Positions 5,811 to 12,343 of a stretch of 15,168 nt of DNA are shown here, piece by piece. The notes beneath the pieces were generated by a model. It ran no database searches and had not been told where the DNA came from. It saw only the letters and a program-made list of their open reading frames with translations. A program made the translations under genes and the position numbers. This DNA comes from AC-9 sp051984395 (GTDB taxonomy: Bacteria; Actinomycetota; Acidimicrobiia; Acidimicrobiales; AC-9): contig JBPYEZ010000160.1 of assembly GCA_051984395.1 (NCBI GenBank), positions 1 to 15,168 of the forward strand, written 5' to 3'. The first letter of the stretch is position 1. Each line of letters opens with the position of its first letter.

Positions 5811-7024
5811 TGATCGTCGCCGCAGGGGGGATCGTCAGCCAGGCGTTCGGCTTCGGCGTCAACCAGGTGCTGGACGGCATCGGCGAGTGGGTCGGCAACG
5901 GGGCGGCCGAGATGCTGAAGCTGCTCGGCCACGTGCTGGATGCCTCCACGCGGCCGGAGCTCGACCAGCACTGGTTCCTCGAGCACTTCCAGAGCATGGC
6001 CGCCCTGGCTGGCCTGGTCATCCTGCCGATGCTGCTGGCATCGATCATGCAGGCGATCGTCCGTCAGGACTTGTCCCTGCTGCTGCGTTCGGCGCTGGTC
6101 CACCTGCCGCTGGCCCTTCTGCTGACCGCGGTCGCCGTGGAGCTGGTCCAGCTGTCGCTGGCCGCGGTGGACGCCATGTGCACCTACGTGTCGAAGCCGT
6201 CGGGGGGCGATGTGCAGGCGGTGGTGAGCAGCGTCAGCGGGGCGCTGGTCCGGACCTCCGTCGCCCTGGGCCAGCCCGGGGCGGCGACGTTCGTGCTCTT
6301 TCTCGGTGGCCTCGTCGTGGCCGTGGCGGCGATGCTCCTCTGGCTCGAGCTCGTCGTGCGCACCGCCGCCATCTACGTCGCCGTGCTCTTCCTGCCCCTG
6401 GCCATGGCCACGCTGGTCTGGCCGGCCGTGTCCCACTGGTGCCGCCGCCTGGCCGAGACGCTCGCCGCCCTCGTCCTCTCCAAGCTGGTGGTCGTCGCCA
6501 TCCTGAGCCTGGCCGCCGGTGCCCTGGCGGGGAACGGAGGATCGGCCGACCTGTCCGGGGTCATCAGCGGCGCGGCGCTGCTCCTGCTGGCGGCGTTCTC
6601 GCCGTTCACGCTGCTCCGGCTCGTCCCCGCGGTGGAGGCGGGCGCCGTGATGCACCTGGAGGGGGTGTCGCGACGGGCATCCTCTCTGGCCGTCGAATCG
6701 GGCTCGGCGCTGCCAACGCCGTCGCTGCCCACCCGGTCGGGCTCCGACGAGGCGTTGACCGTGTCGGTCGGCGATGTCGAGGGAGAGCCGGGGTTGGGTT
6801 CCACCTTCGTCACCGGAGCCGCCATGGCCGCGTCGGGCGGCACCACGGCGGCGGGCTCGGTCGTTGCCGGCGGCGCCGCCGGCACCGCCGACCTGGGTGG
6901 TGCAGCCGCGGCGGGCGGGGCAGCCGCCTCGCAGGGTGCTGGCGGCTGGCCCGCCCTGCCGCTCCCCCCGCCGAGGAAGCGGGGCGACGGCGACGACACC
7001 GGGGAGCCAGGCGATGGGCGCTGA
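5810..7024 (+). CDS. VirB6/TrbL-like polytopic membrane protein
   Basis: This is a 404-residue protein from the GTG that overlaps the previous stop. The frame is open further upstream, but there it only shadows the small membrane gene. About six transmembrane helices are visible at roughly 62-80, 95-118, 160-182, 184-204, 218-240 and 251-273. The core WLELVVRTAAIYVAVLFLPLAMATLVWP, followed by ETLAALVLSKLVVVAIL and AAFSPFTLLRLVP, matches the VirB6/TrbL family that forms the inner-membrane channel of type IV secretion systems, in its actinobacterial form. Residues about 290-404 are a hydrophilic, then Ala/Gly-rich, low-complexity tail ending in PPPRKRGDGDD, probably disordered and cytoplasmic. 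The next gene starts 11 nt before this stop. The substrate is unknown. Confidence 0.82.
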   Translation: MIVAAGGIVSQAFGFGVNQVLDGIGEWVGNGAAEMLKLLGHVLDASTRPELDQHWFLEHFQSMAALAGLVILPMLLASIMQAIVRQDLSLLLRSALVHLPLALLLTAVAVELVQLSLAAVDAMCTYVSKPSGGDVQAVVSSVSGALVRTSVALGQPGAATFVLFLGGLVVAVAAMLLWLELVVRTAAIYVAVLFLPLAMATLVWPAVSHWCRRLAETLAALVLSKLVVVAILSLAAGALAGNGGSADLSGVISGAALLLLAAFSPFTLLRLVPAVEAGAVMHLEGVSRRASSLAVESGSALPTPSLPTRSGSDEALTVSVGDVEGEPGLGSTFVTGAAMAASGGTTAAGSVVAGGAAGTADLGGAAAAGGAAASQGAGGWPALPLPPPRKRGDGDDTGEPGDGR

Positions 7025-8513
7025 GCTCCCTCGGTACAGATTCGGACCGCTCGAGCGGCGGGGGCTCGTCGCCGGATGGCGGGGCGGACAGCTGGCAGCG
7101 GTGGCCGTGCCACTGGCTCTCGCGGTCGGCGTGCTCCGGACCCGGCCCACGGTGGCCGGTCTGGGGATCGCGCTCGCCGGCGTCGGGCTCGGCCTCTTCG
7201 TCGCCTGCTGGCCGGTCGGCGGGCGGACCACCGAGCAGTGGCTCCCGGTGGTCGGGCGCTGGTCCGCCCTTGCCGTCAGGGGGCGACGCCGGTACCTCTC
7301 GGAGGTGCCGCGACTGGGGAGCGACGCAGGCTGGGGTGGGCGCGTCCGCGCTCCGGCCGACCTGCCTCCGGTTCTCGTTGGCTGCCGTATCCTGCAGCCG
7401 CCGCTGAGCGTCGGGGGCATGCGCATCGGCGTCGTCCACGACGCCCGGGCCCGTACCTACACCGCAGTCATGGCCGTGCCGAGCCGCGCCTTCGTCCTCC
7501 TGAGTGCCGACGACAAGCATCGTCGCGTCGACGCCTGGGCCAAGGTGCTCGCCGGTCTCGCCCGCGAGGGCTCGGCCGTGCACCGGATCCAGTGGGTGGA
7601 GCGCAGCCTCCCCGACGACGGCGAGGCGATGGCCCGCTACCTGGGCGAGGGGCTGACCGAGCCGGGCTCCAGCGCCGCCGCCCGCTCCTACCTGGACCTT
7701 CTCAGCCGGGCGGCACCGGTGACCGAGCGCCACGACGTGCTCCTGGCGCTGTCGGTGCACGCCGGCCGGTCCGCCCGGGCCATCCGGGCGGCAGGTGGTG
7801 GCGACGAGGGCGGCTGCGCCCTGCTGGTGCGCGAGCTCCAGGCGTTGGAGGGTCAGCTGCGCGCCGCGGACATGACCGTCGAGGGCACCCTCGCTCCCGG
7901 GCCACTGGTCCAGGTGCTGCGCCAGGCCGTCGACCGACACCCACGGAGGATCGCCGCCCGTCAGCCCGGCCAGGCGGACGGCAGCCGGTCGGTGGCCGGC
8001 TGGCCGTGGCCACTGGCGTGTGAGGCCAGCTGGTCGGGCTATCGCACCGACGGGACGTGCCACGCCACGTACTGGGTGGCTGAGTGGCCGCGCGTCGACG
8101 TCGGCCCCGACTTCCTGCGGCCGCTGCTGCTCCAGTCGGGGGCCCGGCGCGCCGTGTCGGTGACGATGCAGCCGGTCAGCCCGTCCCGGGCGACCCGTGA
8201 GGTCGAGCAGGCGCGGACGGCCGACGTGGCCGACGCCGAGCTGCGGCGCCGCGCCGGCTTCCTGCCCACCGCCCGTCGGCGCCGGGAGCAGGAGGTCGTC
8301 GCCCACCGCGAGACCGAGCTCGCCGACGGACACGCCCAGTACCGGTTCTCGGGGTACGTGACGGTGACGGCCGACAGCTGGGACGAGCTGGAGCTGGCGA
8401 CCAGACGGGTCGAGCAGGCCGCGGGGCAGGCCCACCTCGAGCTCAGGCGGCTGTTCGGCGAGCAGGACCTGGCGTTCACCTGGACGCTCCCGCTCGGGCG
8501 CGGTCTGGCATGA
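7014..8513 (+). CDS. SCO6880-type protein: VirB3/PrgI-like hairpin plus VirB4 N-terminal-like domain
   Basis: This is a 499-residue membrane-anchored protein. It starts with YRFGPLERRGLVAGW and a pair of transmembrane helices at about 26-41 and 45-66, as in PrgI/VirB3-like proteins. A long soluble region follows, ending in HLELRRLFGEQDLAFTWTLPLGRGLA, which is how the N-terminal domain of VirB4 ends just before its ATPase domain. This layout matches the actinobacterial SCO6880 family found in conjugation-like clusters (family recognition from memory). No Walker A is present; the ATPase is the next gene. ATG 7014 was chosen because GGGGAG precedes it by 7 nt and it overlaps the upstream stop by 11 nt; the open frame further upstream is a shadow of the VirB6-like gene. 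Its stop overlaps the next start in ATGA. Confidence 0.75.
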   Translation: MGAELPRYRFGPLERRGLVAGWRGGQLAAVAVPLALAVGVLRTRPTVAGLGIALAGVGLGLFVACWPVGGRTTEQWLPVVGRWSALAVRGRRRYLSEVPRLGSDAGWGGRVRAPADLPPVLVGCRILQPPLSVGGMRIGVVHDARARTYTAVMAVPSRAFVLLSADDKHRRVDAWAKVLAGLAREGSAVHRIQWVERSLPDDGEAMARYLGEGLTEPGSSAAARSYLDLLSRAAPVTERHDVLLALSVHAGRSARAIRAAGGGDEGGCALLVRELQALEGQLRAADMTVEGTLAPGPLVQVLRQAVDRHPRRIAARQPGQADGSRSVAGWPWPLACEASWSGYRTDGTCHATYWVAEWPRVDVGPDFLRPLLLQSGARRAVSVTMQPVSPSRATREVEQARTADVADAELRRRAGFLPTARRRREQEVVAHRETELADGHAQYRFSGYVTVTADSWDELELATRRVEQAAGQAHLELRRLFGEQDLAFTWTLPLGRGLA

Positions 8514-9757
8514 CGCCCCCCGCGCATCGCGTGACGACCGCCCAGCTGGGCTCCGCCTACCCGTTCGTCTCCGAGGGCGGACTGGGCGGCCGGGGCGTCC
8601 TCATCGGTCGCGACCTGCTCGGCGGGTCGTTCACCTACGACCCTTTCGAGCTCTACGCCAAAGGAGCGCTGACCAACCCCAACATGGTGGTCATCGGCCA
8701 GATCGGCCGGGGCAAGAGCTCGTTCGTCAAGTCCTATCTGTGGCGACAGTCGCTGTTCGGCCGGCGGGCCTGGGTCGTCGATCCCAAAGGCGAGTACGCC
8801 GACCTCGCTCGGGCCTGGGGCGTCGAGCCCCTGTGCCTGCGCCCGGGCGGACCGATCCGGCTCAACCCCCTCGACGCCGCCGCTGGCGACGAGGCGGCGC
8901 CGGAGCTGGCAGGTCGTCGTCGTTCGGAGCTCCTGGCCTCGCTCGGCACGGCGTGCCTGGGCCGCCCCTTGTCGCCTCGGGAGCGGGCGGCGGTCGACCT
9001 CGCCGCGGGCGTGGGAGCACGCCGCGTCGGCGGGGCCCCGACCACGCTGCCCGCAGTGGTCGACGCCCTCCTCGATCCGACCAGGGAGGCGGCCCAGGCC
9101 GTACGGACCGACGTCGACGCCTTGGCAGCCGACGGCAGGGACGTCGCCCTCGAGCTTCGTCGCCTCGTCCACGGCGACCTGAGCGGGATGTTCGACGGGC
9201 CCACGACGCCCGGCGTGGATCTCGACGGCTCACTCGTGGTCCTCGACCTGTCGGCCGTCTACGGCTCCGACGCCTTGGGCATCCTCATGACCTGTGCCAC
9301 GGCGTGGCTGCAGCTCGCCCTCTCCAGGCGGGACGGGCAGCGGCGGATCGTGGTGGTCGACGAGGCCTGGGTGATCCTGACCAACCTGGGCGTGGCTCGC
9401 TGGCTCCAGGCCTCGTGGAAGCTCTCCCGCGCCTTCGGCGTGGCCAACGTCGCCGTGCTCCACCGGCTGTCGGATCTCGGCGCCGCCGGGGCCGCAGGCT
9501 CGGAGCAGGTCAGCCTGGCGCAGGGCCTCCTGTCGGACTCCGAGACCCGGGTGGTCTACGGCCAGCCTCCGGGAGAGGTCGAGGCGGCTGGCTCGCTCCT
9601 CGGTCTGACCAGCACCGAGGCCGACCTGCTGCCGCAACTCGGCCGGGGCGTCGCCCTGTGGAAGGTGGGTCAGCGCTCGTTCCTGGTCGAGCACCATCTC
9701 GCGGCCAGCGAGCGCCCCCTCGTCGACACCGACGCCACCATGGCGGGTCGCCGGTGA
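8510..9757 (+). CDS. VirB4-like type IV secretion ATPase, ATPase domain only
   Basis: This is a 415-residue motor ATPase of the VirB4/TraC branch of the HerA-FtsK superfamily. It opens with GRGVLIGRDLLGGSFTYDPFELY and NPNMVVIGQIGRGKSS (Walker A G63-S71). DPKGEYADLA (91-100) follows, then the substrate-dependent middle region, Walker B VVVDEAWVIL at 281-290, and a C-terminal LGRGVALWKVGQRSFLVE that carries the usual arginine segment. VirB4 proteins are normally 600-850 residues with an N-terminal membrane-contacting domain. Here that domain appears to be a separate protein, encoded just upstream with a 4-nt overlap. By family it supplies energy for assembly or substrate transfer at the inner membrane. 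Its TGA overlaps the next gene's GTG. Confidence 0.88.
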   Translation: MTPPAHRVTTAQLGSAYPFVSEGGLGGRGVLIGRDLLGGSFTYDPFELYAKGALTNPNMVVIGQIGRGKSSFVKSYLWRQSLFGRRAWVVDPKGEYADLARAWGVEPLCLRPGGPIRLNPLDAAAGDEAAPELAGRRRSELLASLGTACLGRPLSPRERAAVDLAAGVGARRVGGAPTTLPAVVDALLDPTREAAQAVRTDVDALAADGRDVALELRRLVHGDLSGMFDGPTTPGVDLDGSLVVLDLSAVYGSDALGILMTCATAWLQLALSRRDGQRRIVVVDEAWVILTNLGVARWLQASWKLSRAFGVANVAVLHRLSDLGAAGAAGSEQVSLAQGLLSDSETRVVYGQPPGEVEAAGSLLGLTSTEADLLPQLGRGVALWKVGQRSFLVEHHLAASERPLVDTDATMAGRR

Positions 9758-11652
9758 GACCAACGCCGTCCGCGTCCCCAAGGCGGCGCGGGCACGCGGC
9801 CTCCGCGACGGTGGCCGTCTCCTCGAACCGCACGCCCGTCGCCCTCGCCGCCGTCGCCGTGATCGCCGGGCTGGTGTGGTGCGCGGGGGAGCTGGCGGCC
9901 TGGATGGCCACCGGCACCTGGCCGCGACTGTCGCCGGGCGCCGCGCCGGCGCTCGTGGTCGGGCTGGTCGAGCACCCCGGACGGCCCTGGGGGGCCTGGC
10001 CGCCGCCTGACCGGGGGCTCGCTGCCGGCGCGTACTACCTCGCACTCGTCGCGGTCGCCGCCGCCGCCGCCGGCCTCGGCTGGTCGGTCGCCGCTGGTGG
10101 CAGGCGGCTGGCGGGAGTGGGTGCGCGAGCGGGCGGGCGGTCGCGTTCCGCGTCCTGGGCCCGCAGCCGGGAGCTGCGGCCGTTGACCGTCCGAACCAGC
10201 CTGCCGGGACGGGTCACCCTCGGGCGCGCCGCCGGCGGCGGGGGTGCCGGGCGGCGGTACCTGGCCGCGGAGGCTCGGCAGTCGGTCATCGTGGTGGGTC
10301 CGACCCAGACCCAGAAGACCACCGGGTTCGCGGTGCCGGCGCTCCTGGAGTGGGCGGGCCCGGTGCTCGCCACGAGCGTGAAGACCGATCTGGTGCAGGA
10401 CACGATCTCGTGGAGGAGCCGGATCGGCGAGGCGTGGGTCTACGACCCCGCCGCCAGCACCGGCCTGCCGGCGTCGTCGTGGTCTCCACTGGAGGCGAGC
10501 ACCACCTGGCTCGGTGCCCGCCGCATGGCCGAGGGCTTGTGCACGGCAGGACGCGCCCACCATGGCACGGGGCTGACCGACGCCGACTTCTGGTATGCCA
10601 CCGCGGCCAAGCTCCTGGCGCCGCTCCTGTTCGCCGCGGCCAGGACGGGTCGGGGGATGACCGAGGTCGTGCGGTGGGTCGACGACCAGGATGTCGCAGA
10701 GGTCGCAAGTCTGCTCGAGGCGATCGGCGACGCCGACCCCCTCCAGGCGGCGCGGGCGACCTGGCGGCGCGACGAACGACAGCGCAGCTCGATCTACACG
10801 ACGGCGGAGACGGTGCTCGACGCCTTCGCCGATCCGACCGTCGCGGTCGATGGTGACGAGGCCGGGATCGATCCCGACCGGCTGCTCGACGGCGGCCACC
10901 ACACGCTCTACGTCTGCGCTCCCGCCCACGAGCAGCAGCGCCTCCGGCCCGTGTTCGCGGCGCTCGTGACCCAGATGCTCACAGCCGCCTTCGACCTGGT
11001 GGCAAGACAGCGTCGCCCGCTCGACCCTCCGCTGCTCGTCGTCCTCGACGAAGCGGCCAACGTCGCGCCGCTCGCGGAGCTGGACGTCCTGGCCGCCACG
11101 GCCGCCGGTCACGGCATCCAGCTCGTCACCGTGTGGCAGGACATGGCTCAGATCTCCACCCGCTATGGGGAGCGGGCCGCCACGGTGGTCAACAACCACC
11201 GTGCCAAGGTCGTCCTCTCCGGCATCTCCGATCCGGCGACTCTCGATCACCTGAGCCACCTCGTGGGCGAGGAAGAGGTCCTCCAGGTCTCGACCACGAC
11301 GAGCGCGGAGGGAAGCATCTCCACGACGAGATCGTCCAGCCCCCGCCGGCTCGCTCCCGCTGACACCCTGCGACGGATCCGACCCGGCCACGGCGTCCTG
11401 GTGTACGGCCACCTTCCGCCGGCGCGCCTGGTGCTGCGGCCCTGGTTCGGCGACCGCCGCCTGTCCCGCCGGGCCCGGCCGCCCGAGCCGATCGAGACGG
11501 CTCAGCCCGAGATGAAGCTGAGCCTGGCTCGCCGCCGCCTGTTGTCGGCATTGAGGTCGACCATCACGACGCTCTGCCAGGTGCCGAGCGCCGGGCGCCC
11601 GCCCACGACGGGCACCACGATCGAGGGGCTGACCAGAAGGGGCAGGAGGTGA
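9754..11652 (+). CDS. VirD4/TraG-like coupling ATPase with a non-canonical Walker A and an extended C terminus
   Basis: This is a 632-residue protein from a GTG that overlaps the previous stop (GTGA). Transmembrane helices lie at about 28-51 and 90-112, as in VirD4/TraG coupling proteins that bring substrates to the secretion channel. The ATPase domain has GPTQTQKTT at 182-190, where the Gly before Lys is replaced by Gln, then ATSVKTDLV, Walker B LLVVLDEAAN at 427-436, and the family segment TVWQDMAQISTRYG...VVNNHRAKVVLSG. The conserved part ends near residue 565 (RPGHGVLVYGHLPPARLVLRPWF). The last 67 residues are basic and simple, and residues from about 583 on are encoded opposite the 3' end of yjbQ, with no stop until 11652. 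The long open frame to the left of 9754 only shadows the VirB4-like gene. Confidence 0.88.
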   Translation: MRPTPSASPRRRGHAASATVAVSSNRTPVALAAVAVIAGLVWCAGELAAWMATGTWPRLSPGAAPALVVGLVEHPGRPWGAWPPPDRGLAAGAYYLALVAVAAAAAGLGWSVAAGGRRLAGVGARAGGRSRSASWARSRELRPLTVRTSLPGRVTLGRAAGGGGAGRRYLAAEARQSVIVVGPTQTQKTTGFAVPALLEWAGPVLATSVKTDLVQDTISWRSRIGEAWVYDPAASTGLPASSWSPLEASTTWLGARRMAEGLCTAGRAHHGTGLTDADFWYATAAKLLAPLLFAAARTGRGMTEVVRWVDDQDVAEVASLLEAIGDADPLQAARATWRRDERQRSSIYTTAETVLDAFADPTVAVDGDEAGIDPDRLLDGGHHTLYVCAPAHEQQRLRPVFAALVTQMLTAAFDLVARQRRPLDPPLLVVLDEAANVAPLAELDVLAATAAGHGIQLVTVWQDMAQISTRYGERAATVVNNHRAKVVLSGISDPATLDHLSHLVGEEEVLQVSTTTSAEGSISTTRSSSPRRLAPADTLRRIRPGHGVLVYGHLPPARLVLRPWFGDRRLSRRARPPEPIETAQPEMKLSLARRRLLSALRSTITTLCQVPSAGRPPTTGTTIEGLTRRGRR

Positions 11653-11903
11653 TCGGCGCCGTGGCCCGGCGACCCGTGCCGGTGGCGGTACTCGTCCGAA
11701 CGGGGAAGCAGCCGGTCGAGCGCGTCCACCAGGTCGGCCTCGGAGCCCGAGCCCAGCTCCATCAGCCCCACCCCCGCGGTGGCGTGCGGCGCGAAGACCG
11801 TGAGCAACCCGTCGCCGAGGCCGGCACAGAACGACGTCACCGCCTCGGTGAGGTCGGCGACCCCGCGTCCGGGGATGTCCACCGCGATCTCGGTTGTCTT
11901 CAC
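11502..11903 (-). CDS. yjbQ: YjbQ/UPF0047 family protein
   Basis: This is a 133-residue small beta-barrel protein of the YjbQ/UPF0047 family. The E. coli member has weak thiamine-phosphate synthase activity, and the true role is unsettled. Conserved features are visible: FAPHATAGVGLMEL (H40, then E49), the EYRHRH and GHGADHLLPLL histidines, the P-x-V-x-G-G segment and GTWQSVVMVDL (107-117), ending in the usual basic RRRRARLSF strand. I chose the GTG at 11903, 5 nt after the upstream gene's stop, because family conservation starts there; the frame is open further upstream but is then a shadow. Length is normal, so its C terminus is genuine even though it overlaps the VirD4-like gene antisense by 151 nt. 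It is the last gene of the minus-strand unit. Confidence 0.9.
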   Translation of the reverse strand: MKTTEIAVDIPGRGVADLTEAVTSFCAGLGDGLLTVFAPHATAGVGLMELGSGSEADLVDALDRLLPRSDEYRHRHGSPGHGADHLLPLLVSPSIVVPVVGGRPALGTWQSVVMVDLNADNRRRRARLSFISG

Positions 11904-11908
11904 GTCGC

Positions 11909-12343
11909 TCAGGCCCCGGTTGCCGGCGGCTCGACGCCGTCCGCTCGCAGCCTCTCGACGATCCACCGGGTGCTGTCGGGTCGACCCATGGCCTGCTCCC
12001 ATCCCTCCAGGACCTGCTCCAGTCCCTCTCTGGTGGGGATGCGGCCCAGGATCCGCACCACGAGCGAGGAGGTGGGAACCGAGGCGCCCAGCCACCGGCC
12101 GAAAGGCTCCAGCTCGTCACCGAAGGGATCGACGAAGCCGGAGGGGGCGGCCTCCGCCATCACGTACAGCTCGCCGGTGTCCTCGATCCAGGACAGCTCG
12201 TAGCGGACGCCCTGGGTGTCGTGCCAGTCCTGTCCGAGCTCGATCTCGGCCGAGCTGCGCCGGCGCTCGTCGGCCGCGTAGAAGGCCTCGATGTCGTTGC
12301 GCACCTCGTGGGGGCCGGTCTGGTGTCGATGGAAGATCCCCAT
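11909..12343 (-). CDS. Conserved hypothetical protein, 144 residues
   Basis: I do not recognise a family. The protein starts MGIFHRHQTGPHEVRNDIEAFYAADERRRSSAEIE and continues with a mixed alpha/beta pattern. WHDTQGVRYELSWIEDTGELYVMAE reads as two beta strands, VRILGRIPTREGLEQVLEGWEQAM as a strand and a helix, and RWIVERLRADGVEP as a helix. There is no signal peptide, membrane segment or cysteine motif, so it is probably a small soluble cytoplasmic protein. The ATG shares a base with the esterase stop (TGATG), and the yjbQ start follows 5 nt after its own stop. This spacing and its clean, protein-like composition support a real, co-translated gene. No function is proposed. Confidence 0.8.
   Translation of the reverse strand: MGIFHRHQTGPHEVRNDIEAFYAADERRRSSAEIELGQDWHDTQGVRYELSWIEDTGELYVMAEAAPSGFVDPFGDELEPFGRWLGASVPTSSLVVRILGRIPTREGLEQVLEGWEQAMGRPDSTRWIVERLRADGVEPPATGA

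Noticed and set aside
5792..7426. 544-codon open frame on the minus strand opposite the VirB6-like gene
   Set aside because: It is rich in Arg, Gln, Gly and His with no hydrophobic core pattern, while the plus strand encodes clear membrane helices with family motifs.
9670..12120. Very long open frame (816 codons) on the minus strand
   Set aside because: It is antisense to the VirB4- and VirD4-like genes and crosses yjbQ and its upstream gene in another frame. Its composition is Arg/Gly/Pro-rich shadow sequence with no domain.
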